Below, piece after piece: positions 15,933 through 24,005 of a stretch of DNA of 42,853 nt; within the stretch, counting starts at the first letter, position 1; every line of letters starts with the position of its first letter. This stretch comes from an uncultured Lachnospiraceae bacterium (GTDB lineage Bacteria; Bacillota; Clostridia; Lachnospirales; Lachnospiraceae), in assembly GCA_910586125.1 (NCBI GenBank), contig CAJUHP010000030.1:1-42853 (forward strand). Direction: 5' to 3'. The position numbers and the translations under genes were made by a program. The notes below the pieces were generated by a model. The model did not search any database. It saw only the letters and a list, made by a program, of their open reading frames with translations, and was not told where the DNA came from.

Positions 15933-17168
15933 ATGGCAACGATAAAACCATTTCTTTGTATTCGTCCCCAAAAGGCGCTGGCGGCCCGCGTGGCGGCTCT
16001 GCCCTACGATGTATACAACCGCGAGGAGGCTCTGCAGGAGGTGCGGCGGGAACCGCTGTCCTTTCTGCGGATCGACCGGGCGGAAACCAGCTTTGGCCCT
16101 AAGATACCTCTGGATGATCCCTGCGTGTATGAGAAGGCAGCGGCGCTCTTGTGGGAGGCGCAGGAGGACGGCACGTTTTTGACGGAGAAGGAGCCCTGTT
16201 TTTTTCTCTATGAACTGACCATGGACGGGCGCAGTCAGACCGGCGTGGTAGGGTGCGCCGCCGTGGACGATTACAAAAACGGCGTGATCAAAAAACATGA
16301 GAAGACCCGCACCGATAAAGAGGAAGACCGGGTGCGCCATGTGGATGTCTGCGGGGCGCAGACCGGGCCGATTTTTCTGGCCTACCGCTCGTGCGCGGAG
16401 GTTCGCCAGGTGATCGGTCAGGTGAAAAAAGAAGAACCGATCTATGACTTTTGCTCTCCGGACGGCATCGGACACCGGGTCTGGCGCATAGCCGACAGAG
16501 AGAAGATTTTGGCACTGGAAGAAGGGTTTGCCGCGCTTGGGGCTCTGTACATAGCCGACGGCCACCACCGCGCCGCCTCCGCTGTGCGGGCGGCTGAAAT
16601 CCGCCGGCAGGCACACCCGGACATGTCCGGGGAGAGCCCCTTTAACTATTTTCTGAGCGTGCTGTTCTGTGAGGAAGAACTGCGGATTCTGGACTACAAC
16701 CGTGTCGTGAAGGATTTAAACGGTATGTCTCCGGGGCAGTTTCTGCTGCGCCTGGAAGAAAAATGCCGGATTACCGGCTGCGCTGAAAAACCGGTGCATC
16801 CTCAGGCCAAGGGGGAAATCGGCTTATACCTGGACGGAAACTGGTATCATCTGACCGCCAGAACCGAGTTCTGTGTGACAGATCCGGTGGAGGGGCTGGA
16901 CGTGGCTTTTCTGCAGAGGGAGGTGCTGGCTCCGCTTTTGGGGATCGGAGAGCCGCGCTCGGATCGCCGGATTGATTTTGTGGGCGGAATCCGGGGACTT
17001 TCGGAGCTGGAGAGGCGCTGCCACACCGATATGGCGGTGGCCTTTGCCATGTATCCGACCAGCATTCAGGAGTTGTTTGCGGTGGCGGACGCAGGACTTT
17101 TGATGCCGCCGAAATCCACCTGGTTTGAGCCGAAGCTGCGCAGCGGATTGTTTATTCACCGGATCTGA
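15933..17168 (+). CDS. DUF1015 family protein
   Basis: A 411-residue protein of the DUF1015 family, whose members commonly follow serA in Firmicutes. It shows the N-terminal PYDVYNREEA, a central VVGCAAVDDY and the conserved IADGHHRAAS (207-216). The tandem His in that motif suggests a nuclease-like or phosphatase-like site, but the activity is not established. Placed 11 bases after serA with GGGGAAG as ribosome site, it is almost certainly co-transcribed with it, so a role in serine or phosphoserine metabolism is plausible. Confidence 0.9.
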   Translation: MATIKPFLCIRPQKALAARVAALPYDVYNREEALQEVRREPLSFLRIDRAETSFGPKIPLDDPCVYEKAAALLWEAQEDGTFLTEKEPCFFLYELTMDGRSQTGVVGCAAVDDYKNGVIKKHEKTRTDKEEDRVRHVDVCGAQTGPIFLAYRSCAEVRQVIGQVKKEEPIYDFCSPDGIGHRVWRIADREKILALEEGFAALGALYIADGHHRAASAVRAAEIRRQAHPDMSGESPFNYFLSVLFCEEELRILDYNRVVKDLNGMSPGQFLLRLEEKCRITGCAEKPVHPQAKGEIGLYLDGNWYHLTARTEFCVTDPVEGLDVAFLQREVLAPLLGIGEPRSDRRIDFVGGIRGLSELERRCHTDMAVAFAMYPTSIQELFAVADAGLLMPPKSTWFEPKLRSGLFIHRI

Positions 17169-17187
17169 ATGATAAGGGGGGCTGGAG

Positions 17188-19581
17188 ATGCTGACACAGG
17201 AAAGCAAGGACGCCGCCGGAGCAGAGAAAAAAACGGCGGCATTGGAGGAATACAGAGAGAAGGCGAGACAGGCGGCGGCGGAGGGGATCGTATTGCTTCG
17301 CAATGAAGACAGGGCGCTTCCCCTGCGGGACGGTGAGCGGATCGCGGTCTTTGGACGAAGCCAGTTTCACTATTATAAGAGCGGAACCGGATCCGGCGGT
17401 ATGGTCCATGTGGATCATGCGGTCGGCATCTATGAAGCGCTCGAGGGCAGCGGCCGTTACCGGTGCAGCAGAAAAGTCCGCAGCGCGTATGAGGAATGGC
17501 TTTTGGACCATCCCTTTCAGGAGGGAGAGGGATGGGCGGCGGAACCCTGGTTTCAGGAAGAGATGCCGCTGACAAAAGAGCTGGCACAAAACGCGGCGCA
17601 GGAAAATGACACAGCCCTGATTCTGATCGGCAGAACAGCAGGGGAAGATCAGGACAATAAAAAAGAGCCGGGCAGTTATCTTTTGACAGAGACCGAGACG
17701 GATATGCTGGCAAAGGTCTGCAGCGCTTTTTCCCGGACTATTGTGCTTTTAAATGTGGGGAACCTGATAGATATGAGCTGGGTTGGGGAGTACCAGCCCT
17801 CGGCGGTGGCTTATGTATGGCAGGGCGGACAGGAGGGCGGAAACGGCGTGCTGGATGTGCTGAGCGGGGATGTCTGTCCGAGCGGCCGTCTGTCCGCCAC
17901 GATTGCCGGCTGTCTGGAGGACTATCCTTCCTCGGCTTCTTTTGGCGGCGAGAAGGAAAATATCCAGAGAGAGGATATCTATGTCGGGTACCGCTATTTT
18001 GAGACGTTTGCCAGAGACCGGGTTCTGTATCCGTTTGGGTTCGGCCTGTCCTACACGTTGTTTCGGATGGAGACGGCGCAGTTTCTGGCAGACGGCCAGA
18101 AGATCGCTCTAAAAGTCAGTGTGACGAATACCGGAGGAACAGCCGGAAAACAGGTGGTTCAGGTCTACTGTGAAATGCCGCAGGGAAAGCTGGGTAAGCC
18201 GGGACGGGTGCTGTGCGCCTTTGCCAAAACCGGTTTGCTGAAGGCGGGAGAGTCGGAGACGGTTTGTTTTGAAATACCGATGGAGGCGCTGGCCTCATAC
18301 GATGACGGCGGCGCGGCCGGTTATCGCTCCTCCTATGTGTGGGAGAAAGGGATCTACCGTTTTTATGTGGGAGAGGATGTCCGAAGCGCGCAGGCTGTGG
18401 GCTCTCTGGAGCAGAAGGAGACCAGAGAAGCCATTCGGTGCGGCGAAGCGCTGGCGCCGGTTCAGCGTTTTTTGCGGATAAAGCCGGGAAAGCAAAAGGA
18501 AAACGGCGATTATGAGATTGCCTATGAAGCGGTTTCCTGCAGAAGCCAGGACCCGGAGCAGAAAAGACAGGCCGCTTTGCCAAAAGAGCTTGCGCAGACC
18601 GCGGATCTGGGAATTCGTCTGGCGGACGTAAAGGAAAATAGGGCGTCGATGGAATCCTTCTTAGGCCAGCTCGACGATGCGGATCTCTGCTGCCTGGCGC
18701 GCGGCGAGGGTATGAATTCTCCCAAGGTAACGCCGGGAATCGCTGGGGCTTTCGGCGGCGTGACAAAACGGCTGCGCCGGTTCGGAATTCCGGTTGCCGG
18801 GTGTGCGGACGGCCCCAGCGGGATTCGGATGGACAACGGAACCCATGCGTTTTTGATTCCGTGCGGAACCTGTCTGGCCTGCACATTTAACGAAACGCTT
18901 CTGGAAGATCTTTACGGCTGGGTTAGCTGGGAGTTGCGGAAAAATCGGATCGACATGCTGTTAGGTCCCGGCATGAACATCCACAGAAATCCGCTAAATG
19001 GCCGGAATTTTGAATATTTTTCCGAGGATCCGCTTCTTACCGGGAAAATGGCGGCGGCATGCCTGAGAGGGCTGCACCGCAATGGGACGGACGGGGTGAT
19101 CAAGCATTTTGCCTGCAATACGCAGGAATACAAAAGAACCCAGACGGACAGCGTGCTTTCTGAGAGAGCGGCGCGGGAGATTTATCTGAAGGGTTTTGAA
19201 ATTGCGGTAAAGGAAGGGCAGGCGAAAGCCGTCATGTCCACCTATGGCCCGATCAACGGAATCTGGACGGCGAGCAGTCTGGAGCTGCTGACGCAGATTC
19301 TCAGAGACGAGTGGGGATTTGACGGGATTGTCATGACGGACTGGGGCGCGATGGGAAACGACGGACCGGGAAAACCGGCCAGCCGGGAAAATGTGGCGTC
19401 GCAGATCCGGGCGCAGAACGATTTGAATATGGTCAACGAGAACGCGGAGGAAAACAGCGCGGGCGATAATCTGCTGGAAGCGCTGAGAGACGGCAGCCTG
19501 GCGCGGGGCGAGCTGCTAAGAAGCGCCGGAAATATCTGCCGGTATCTGATGGGAACGCCAGTTTTTTGCGACAGCATATGA
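17188..19581 (+). CDS. GH3 family glycosidase with permuted domain order
   Basis: A 797-residue glycoside hydrolase of family 3 in which the usual order is reversed. Residues about 25-280 are the alpha/beta sandwich domain normally found second (GIVLLRNEDRALPL, then GGQEGGNGVLDVLSG). About 290-400 is the fibronectin-III-like domain. The catalytic barrel comes last (about 490-797), with GPGMNIHRNPLNGRNFEYFSEDP split over its loops and the nucleophile D718 in VMTDWGAM. This swapped order is known from some rumen Clostridia glucosidases. There is no signal peptide, so it is cytoplasmic, probably a beta-glucosidase or xylosidase. It begins 20 bases after the DUF1015 gene with AAGGGGGG. Confidence 0.92.
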   Translation: MLTQESKDAAGAEKKTAALEEYREKARQAAAEGIVLLRNEDRALPLRDGERIAVFGRSQFHYYKSGTGSGGMVHVDHAVGIYEALEGSGRYRCSRKVRSAYEEWLLDHPFQEGEGWAAEPWFQEEMPLTKELAQNAAQENDTALILIGRTAGEDQDNKKEPGSYLLTETETDMLAKVCSAFSRTIVLLNVGNLIDMSWVGEYQPSAVAYVWQGGQEGGNGVLDVLSGDVCPSGRLSATIAGCLEDYPSSASFGGEKENIQREDIYVGYRYFETFARDRVLYPFGFGLSYTLFRMETAQFLADGQKIALKVSVTNTGGTAGKQVVQVYCEMPQGKLGKPGRVLCAFAKTGLLKAGESETVCFEIPMEALASYDDGGAAGYRSSYVWEKGIYRFYVGEDVRSAQAVGSLEQKETREAIRCGEALAPVQRFLRIKPGKQKENGDYEIAYEAVSCRSQDPEQKRQAALPKELAQTADLGIRLADVKENRASMESFLGQLDDADLCCLARGEGMNSPKVTPGIAGAFGGVTKRLRRFGIPVAGCADGPSGIRMDNGTHAFLIPCGTCLACTFNETLLEDLYGWVSWELRKNRIDMLLGPGMNIHRNPLNGRNFEYFSEDPLLTGKMAAACLRGLHRNGTDGVIKHFACNTQEYKRTQTDSVLSERAAREIYLKGFEIAVKEGQAKAVMSTYGPINGIWTASSLELLTQILRDEWGFDGIVMTDWGAMGNDGPGKPASRENVASQIRAQNDLNMVNENAEENSAGDNLLEALRDGSLARGELLRSAGNICRYLMGTPVFCDSI

Positions 19582-19592
19582 TCCGTGAAGGG

Positions 19593-19687
19593 GGCTGCTG
19601 CAAAACGAAGACAGGATACAATAGGTGGGACCGATGTATGAACGGATACAGCCATATTTTGTATTTTATCCGCGTTTTGCGGCAGCC
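19593..19687 (+). repeat. Long-range inverted repeat after the GH3 gene
   Basis: GGCTGCTGCAAAACG (19593-19607) pairs with CGTTTTGCGGCAGCC (19673-19687) through 15 pairs, one of them G-T, around a 65-base AT-richer loop. TCTTCTTGT follows. It may be a terminator for the GH3 operon, but the large loop is unusual. Confidence 0.6.
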
Positions 19688-19726
19688 TCTTCTTGTAAGG
19701 ATGCGCGTACAGGCGGGAAAGCAGCC

Positions 19727-20254
19727 TTATTTTTTGTAGCGGTAGAACCGGTACATTTGCTCTTCCTCATCGCCAAGATCCCGATACCGTTTTTGCGCGG
19801 TTAAAACAAAGCCGGCTTTTTCTATCGCCCTCCACGAAGGCGTATTGTTTTCTCTGATGGTGGCAATGATTTCATCCTGTTTATAGTGTTGTAAGAAATA
19901 GGAAGCATACGCCTTGATTGCCTCTGTGGCATAGCCGTGATTTCTGTATTGGGTTCCGATAAAATACACAATCCCGATTTTTTCGAGATCTTCATAATAC
20001 GAGCATCCAACCGAACCGATTACTTCCTGCGTTTCTTTTTTTACCAAAGTATAAGACAGATAATCGACGGTCGGGTCGTCCCTTTCTGCAAGCTGCCGTG
20101 CTTCAGCCAGCCATCCATTCATCCAGCTTGAACCCGTCCAAATTGTATCCGGCCAAATTTCACTGAGGCCGCCGTCAGATGCCATGTTAGAAAAAATGAT
20201 TCCATCTGTCATTTCTAAATCCCGAATAATCAACCGGTCTGTCTGTATAAACAT
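19727..20254 (-). CDS. GNAT family N-acetyltransferase (RimJ/RimL-like)
   Basis: A 175-residue acetyl-CoA-dependent transferase. It begins TDRLIIRDLEMTDG, as RimJ/RimL-like proteins do. The acetyl-CoA loop QYRNHGYATEA is present, and NTPSWRAIEKAGF is the usual motif B. The substrate is unknown; relatives modify ribosomal proteins, amino acids or drugs. The start at 20254 follows AAGGAG on the minus strand; the track of codons nine residues upstream has no site. It is the third gene of a minus-strand set with the methyltransferase and HTH genes, 118 bases after the methyltransferase stop. Confidence 0.88.
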   Translation of the reverse strand: MFIQTDRLIIRDLEMTDGIIFSNMASDGGLSEIWPDTIWTGSSWMNGWLAEARQLAERDDPTVDYLSYTLVKKETQEVIGSVGCSYYEDLEKIGIVYFIGTQYRNHGYATEAIKAYASYFLQHYKQDEIIATIRENNTPSWRAIEKAGFVLTAQKRYRDLGDEEEQMYRFYRYKK

Positions 20255-20372
20255 AAATTGCTCCTTCCTAAAAATAGTCAATGGGTTCTATTTGCCGTGG
20301 CTGTGCGACGCGAGGGGAACAGTGCAGTCAAAAACATAATTCTCCTGTCTTGATATTGTTAGAACAAAACGG

Positions 20373-21308
20373 TTAGGAGGAAAGCTCTCCCTGGGCGAAC
20401 AAGTTGTCTTTCCCCATGCCGCATACAAACGGATTTGAGTCATAACGATGACAAAAATCCAAAAAATCTAAACGCTGCTGGGAATCCTTCATAATCTTTA
20501 CAAGCAATTCATTGGGAAGAGTTCTTGCATATGCGCCGGGACCTGCCAGTTTAATATTTTTCACGCCGTAACGTTTCAGAATGCCTTCTATTTCATCCGG
20601 CATAAAGGTGTACGTGATGCACCACGGCGTCCCTCCGCTTTCATATTCGGCAATCTCGCTATCGCCGCCCATCAACCCGTTATTCCACAGGTTCATAACA
20701 GCATCTTTGCTAAAATGGAACGCCTCGACAGCATTTGCCCGATTGCAGATGCACCATTTTACAAACGGGTCATCACAATTTTCATCCAATATAAATTGGT
20801 TCTTTTGTATCGGATTGGCCAAGTACGGAAGGTGCCCCAAACGGCTTGATACGCTTATCATAATTCGTCTGCGGCCTATGCGTATGAGTTCACCGATAAT
20901 TTTTTCCTGATTGGGCCATGTATAAGAAACAGGAGCGTCAAAGGAAATCACCAGATCAAAGGTGTTATCTTTGAAATTTTCCAAATTCTCCAGAGCTCCC
21001 TTGACAAAAGTAATTCTGTCAAGAACCCCTTCTCTTTCTGCCAATTCTTTTGCTTTGTCTATCATGGGCTGCGATATATCAAAATGTGTGACCTCACAGC
21101 CTTGCTTGGCGAGAAGGATAGAAAATCTTCCGGATCCTGCACCGCCGTCAAACACTGTTTTTATTCCCTCCAGATGAGAGAGCAATTCCTTTTCAATATG
21201 GCTTTTTTGGATGATGTCATCGATAAAGGTTTCCTCGCGGTGACTTTCCCGTTCCCCTTTATCCGGCATATTCCACAAGCGTTCCGAAATTTTTCTGCTG
21301 TAATCCAT
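20373..21308 (-). CDS. Class I SAM-dependent methyltransferase
   Basis: A 311-residue methyltransferase. Motif I, VFDGGAGSGRFS (52-63), binds S-adenosylmethionine, followed by an acidic strand end VTHFDIS. FDLVISFDAPVSY fits motif IV. The C-terminal half (about 190-311) carries family-specific sequence I do not recognise. No rRNA-methylase NPPY or Erm-like motif was seen, so a small-molecule substrate is more likely. The start follows AAGGAAG. It lies downstream of the CD3324-like gene, separated by a hairpin, and its lower GC content sets it apart from the backbone. Confidence 0.85.
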   Translation of the reverse strand: MDYSRKISERLWNMPDKGERESHREETFIDDIIQKSHIEKELLSHLEGIKTVFDGGAGSGRFSILLAKQGCEVTHFDISQPMIDKAKELAEREGVLDRITFVKGALENLENFKDNTFDLVISFDAPVSYTWPNQEKIIGELIRIGRRRIMISVSSRLGHLPYLANPIQKNQFILDENCDDPFVKWCICNRANAVEAFHFSKDAVMNLWNNGLMGGDSEIAEYESGGTPWCITYTFMPDEIEGILKRYGVKNIKLAGPGAYARTLPNELLVKIMKDSQQRLDFLDFCHRYDSNPFVCGMGKDNLFAQGELSS

Positions 21309-21439
21309 AAATCTGCTTCCTTCTGCGGCTCTTATTATTTACACCATCGGGATTGTTTGGTATTGCAGTTACTTTTTTCTTATGCTATAGGGTAACATAT
21401 TTTAAGCGTGCCTTCCACCTCACGCTTTTTTATAATAAA

Positions 21440-21471
21440 ACATGAGCCGATACCAAAGTACCCGCTCATGT
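21440..21471 (-). terminator. Hairpin between the HTH gene and the methyltransferase
   Basis: ACATGAGC (21440-21447) pairs with GCTCATGT (21464-21471). On the minus strand TTTTATTATAAAAAA follows, giving a moderate terminator after the CD3324-like gene. On the plus strand it is followed by a T run too. A second hairpin, AAGCGTG (21404-21410) with CACGCTT (21421-21427), lies further along. Confidence 0.6.
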
Positions 21472-21474
21472 TTT

Positions 21475-21744
21475 TTACTCGCTCATTTTTCGTAGGATCC
21501 GCTGTATGCTTTTCTCGGACAAATAATATTTACAGGCCAGTTCTTTTGTCTTGGTTCCCGCAAGATGATCCTCATAAATCTGTCTGTCACGCTTCAAAAG
21601 ATCCTGTTTAATCTGTGTGCCTGTTCCCCATGCTTGTCTATGCGATGACTTGCGTGGAATATAGATGCTTTTTCCGTCCACATACTGCTGTATCAACTCT
21701 ATGATCTCAAGCGGAAGAATTTCTTCTGCTTTTATATAGCCCAT
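21475..21744 (-). CDS. CD3324-like small HTH protein
   Basis: An 89-residue protein resembling the CD3324 family, small Clostridia proteins related to the Mor/C-type activators. N-terminal residues 1-40 (AEEILPLEIIELIQQYVDG) form the conserved start. Residues about 55-87 look like a helix-turn-helix (DHLAGTKTKELACKYYLSE). It probably binds DNA as a regulator. Its ribosome site GGGAGG (21755-21750) is partly inside a predicted hairpin, and an 8-codon leader peptide lies upstream, so expression is likely controlled by attenuation. Confidence 0.8.
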   Translation of the reverse strand: MGYIKAEEILPLEIIELIQQYVDGKSIYIPRKSSHRQAWGTGTQIKQDLLKRDRQIYEDHLAGTKTKELACKYYLSEKSIQRILRKMSE

Positions 21745-21753
21745 GTCTGCCTC

Positions 21754-21822
21754 CCTAAATTTTTCTTTTTAGGAATAGCACCGGCTATAACAACTATTTT
21801 TTATTGCAATAGCCAATGCTAT
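21754..21822 (-). promoter_or_regulatory. Attenuator-like hairpins upstream of the HTH gene
   Basis: On the minus strand ATAGCATTGGCTAT (21822-21809) pairs with ATAGCCGGTGCTAT (21788-21775), 14 pairs including two G-T, around a 20-base loop. A second small hairpin CCTAAA/TTTAGG (21773-21768 with 21759-21754) covers part of the ribosome site of the CD3324-like gene. The first stem begins inside the last codons and stop of the leader peptide, so a ribosome on the leader would melt it. Confidence 0.6.
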
Positions 21823-21845
21823 GCAGACAGAACATATCTTCTCAT
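21819..21845 (-). CDS. Eight-residue leader peptide (MRRYVLSA)
   Basis: A very short open frame starting at 21845 on the minus strand, encoding MRRYVLSA and ending at TAG (21821-21819). A strong ribosome site AAGGGGG (21860-21854) sits 8 bases before its ATG, and a good promoter lies 25 bases further up. The stop lies in the 5' arm of the 14-bp stem. These are the features of a regulatory leader ORF like those before antibiotic-inducible genes. What is sensed is unknown. Confidence 0.55.
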   Translation of the reverse strand: MRRYVLSA

Positions 21846-21869
21846 ATAAGAATCCCCCTTCTAATTTTT

Positions 21870-21898
21870 ATTGTATCATTATCCGCAGAGCGGATCAA
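21870..21898 (-). promoter_or_regulatory. Promoter of the leader/HTH/methyltransferase/GNAT operon
   Basis: On the minus strand TTGATC (21898-21893) and TACAAT (21875-21870) are 17 bases apart, just upstream of the leader peptide. Confidence 0.65.
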
Positions 21899-21943
21899 GA
21901 TGAAATGTCTCCTTGATACAATTCAAAACACGCAATCGAGTGC

Positions 21944-21972
21944 TTGACAAAAGTCTGAATTCATACTATACT
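21944..21972 (+). promoter_or_regulatory. Promoter of the MarR-MATE operon
   Basis: A perfect TTGACA (21944-21949) and TATACT (21967-21972) are exactly 17 bases apart. It diverges from the minus-strand operon. Confidence 0.85.
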
Positions 21973-21992
21973 AAAAAAGTCTGAGTTCGGAC
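21953..21992 (+). promoter_or_regulatory. Two operator-like sites at the marR promoter
   Basis: GTCTGAATTCATAC (21953-21966) fills the -35/-10 spacer and GTCTGAGTTCGGAC (21979-21992) lies just after the -10 box. They share GTCTGA-TTC, are imperfect palindromes and sit 26 bases apart centre to centre. Binding by the MarR protein encoded next is the simplest reading. Confidence 0.7.
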
Positions 21993-22038
21993 GATATATA
22001 TTGCCGGATTATCCGGCGTACAAAGGAGGGATTCCATT

Positions 22039-22485
22039 ATGGAAGAAAATCACACAGAAGACAGTCTCTTCGTATACAACAGCATCATGAAGGAAAACGA
22101 CAATATTTACCGGGATCTGGCAAGAAAACTGGGACTGTCCGAGTGCGGCCTCTGGATTCTATACGCGCTGAGGGCCGAATACGTAGCCCCCGTTCCCAGT
22201 GAGATCTGCGCGGTTCTGCATCAGCCCAAGCAGACGATCCACTCCGCCTTAAAGAAACTGGAGACAGACGGCTGTATCGAACTGACACAGGGAAAGGATC
22301 ACCGCAGCAAGCAGATTCTATTGACCGATGCGGGACTTCGCCTTTGCCGGGATACGGTGGATCGGGTGATCGCCGCGGAGAGGGCTGCGCTGGCCGCTCT
22401 GTCCGAGGAAGAGAGAAAGGTTTTTCTGAACGTTTTTAGCAAGTTTACCGGATTCTTCAAGGAACAGGCCGATCGGATCGGATAA
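22039..22485 (+). CDS. MarR family transcriptional regulator
   Basis: A 148-residue winged-helix regulator. The DNA-binding region (about 58-105) includes EICAVLHQPKQTIHSALKKL and the wing KDHRSKQILLTDAG. Terminal helices should form the dimer. Such proteins usually repress a neighbouring efflux gene until a ligand binds; here a MATE transporter starts 17 bases downstream. Two near-palindromic sites overlap its own promoter, so autorepression is likely. The start follows AAGGAGGG. Confidence 0.92.
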   Translation: MEENHTEDSLFVYNSIMKENDNIYRDLARKLGLSECGLWILYALRAEYVAPVPSEICAVLHQPKQTIHSALKKLETDGCIELTQGKDHRSKQILLTDAGLRLCRDTVDRVIAAERAALAALSEEERKVFLNVFSKFTGFFKEQADRIG

Positions 22486-22502
22486 GAAAAGAGGAGGAGA
22501 AC

Positions 22503-23834
22503 ATGAACATACAGTTATCGGAACATTTTACCTATCATAAACTGTTCCGTTTTTGCCTGCCGACGGTTGCTATGATGCTTTTTACCTCTCTGTACGGGAT
22601 TGCCGACGGGTATTTTATTTCCAATTATGTGGGAAAAACTGCTTTTTCCGCGGTAAATCTGATCATGCCGTTTCTGATGATCTTGGCCTGCTTTGGCTTT
22701 ATGATCGGCACGGGCGGCAGTGCCTTGGTGGGCAAGACGCTGGGAGAAGGCGCGCAGGAGAGGGCGCAGCGCTATTTTACCATGATGGTATATCTGACCC
22801 TGATTCTGGGAGCGGTTCTCACGGTCCTGGGGCTCATTTTCATGCGCCCGGTCGCCCGGTGGCTGGGCGCAACCGACGCGATGCTTGACGATTGTGTGGT
22901 GTACGGCAACATTATGAGTCTCTTCAATGCGGCCTTTATGCTGCAGTACTTGTTTCAGAGCTTTTTTGTCGTGGCGGAAAAACCGCAGCTTGGATTTCTG
23001 GCGACGGCCGCGGCAGGAATGACCAATATCGTGTTGGACGCACTGTTTGTGGCGGCGTTTCGCTGGGGTGTGGCCGGAGCGGCGTGGGCATCGGTGATCG
23101 GTCAGTGTATCGGCGGAATCCTTCCGCTTCTGTATTTTCTGCGCCCGAACTCCAGCAGGCTGCGGCTCCAAAAAACCGGGCTGGAAGGAGCGATTCTTTG
23201 GAAAGCCTGCTTTAACGGTTCGTCGGAGCTGATGACCAATATATCCACGTCGGTGGTGGGAATGCTGTACAATTTTCAGCTCCTGCGCTATGCTGGGGAA
23301 GACGGGATCGCCGCGTACGGCGTTATCATGTATACGCAGATGATTTTTGCCGCGATCTTCATCGGTTATGCCATCGGGACCGGACCGATTATCAGCTTTC
23401 ACTATGGAGCCGGACATCATGACGAACTGCGAAGCATGCTGAAAAAGAGCGTCACGGTCATGGTGGCCGTCGGCGCTATCATGCTGTTTTTGGCGCGCGG
23501 ACTGGCGGCTCCGCTGGCGCGCATCTTTGTGGGATACGATGCCGGTCTGCTTGAGATGACAGGGCACGCTCTTGGGATTTACGCGTTTTCCTTTGTGCTA
23601 AACGGCCTCAATATCTTTTCCTCGTCCTTTTTTACAGCCCTGAATGACGGCGGCACGTCGGCGGCAATCTCGTTTCTGCGCACGCTGGTCTTTCAGACAT
23701 CGGCGGTTCTGGCGCTGCCGTTCTTTTTGGATCTGGACGGAATCTGGTGGGCGATTACAGCCGCCGAAGGCGGCGCGCTGGCGGTTTCCGCGCTGTTTTT
23801 GATGGGGAAAAGAAAGCGTTACCATTATCTGTAA
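22503..23834 (+). CDS. MATE family efflux transporter
   Basis: A 443-residue membrane protein with about twelve hydrophobic segments in two similar halves, typical of MATE exporters that swap drugs or cationic compounds for Na+ or H+. Supporting motifs are GIADGYFISNYVG near the first loop, LIMPFLMILACFGFMIGTGG, and GTGPIISFHYGAG in the second half. The start follows GAGGAGGAG. It is co-transcribed with the MarR gene and probably controlled by it. The substrate is not deducible. A weak hairpin, GCCGCA (23835-23840) with TGCGGC (23853-23858), follows. Confidence 0.93.
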   Translation: MNIQLSEHFTYHKLFRFCLPTVAMMLFTSLYGIADGYFISNYVGKTAFSAVNLIMPFLMILACFGFMIGTGGSALVGKTLGEGAQERAQRYFTMMVYLTLILGAVLTVLGLIFMRPVARWLGATDAMLDDCVVYGNIMSLFNAAFMLQYLFQSFFVVAEKPQLGFLATAAAGMTNIVLDALFVAAFRWGVAGAAWASVIGQCIGGILPLLYFLRPNSSRLRLQKTGLEGAILWKACFNGSSELMTNISTSVVGMLYNFQLLRYAGEDGIAAYGVIMYTQMIFAAIFIGYAIGTGPIISFHYGAGHHDELRSMLKKSVTVMVAVGAIMLFLARGLAAPLARIFVGYDAGLLEMTGHALGIYAFSFVLNGLNIFSSSFFTALNDGGTSAAISFLRTLVFQTSAVLALPFFLDLDGIWWAITAAEGGALAVSALFLMGKRKRYHYL

Positions 23835-23880
23835 GCCGCATAAAATCTGCCCTGCGGCGGCTGTTTCTTTCGGATAACGA

Positions 23881-23910
23881 TTGACAAGCGTCGGTGAAAT
23901 TAGGTATGAT
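23881..23910 (+). promoter_or_regulatory. Promoter of the 2TM/Sel1 operon
   Basis: TTGACA (23881-23886) and TATGAT (23905-23910) are 18 bases apart. A hairpin GCGTCC/GGACGC (about 23932-23948) lies in the leader of roughly 90 bases. Confidence 0.7.
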
Positions 23911-24005
23911 AAGAGATGGAATCTAACCGATGCGTCCCTGCCGGACGCAGGTAGATTTACTGTAAGCGCGTAATCAGGCGCCGGTGCAAAAAAGAGGAGG
24001 AACAA

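Noticed and set aside
22515..23567. A 350-codon open frame antisense to the MATE gene
   Set aside because: The product is R/H/K-rich and featureless, with no promoter or ribosome site on that strand.
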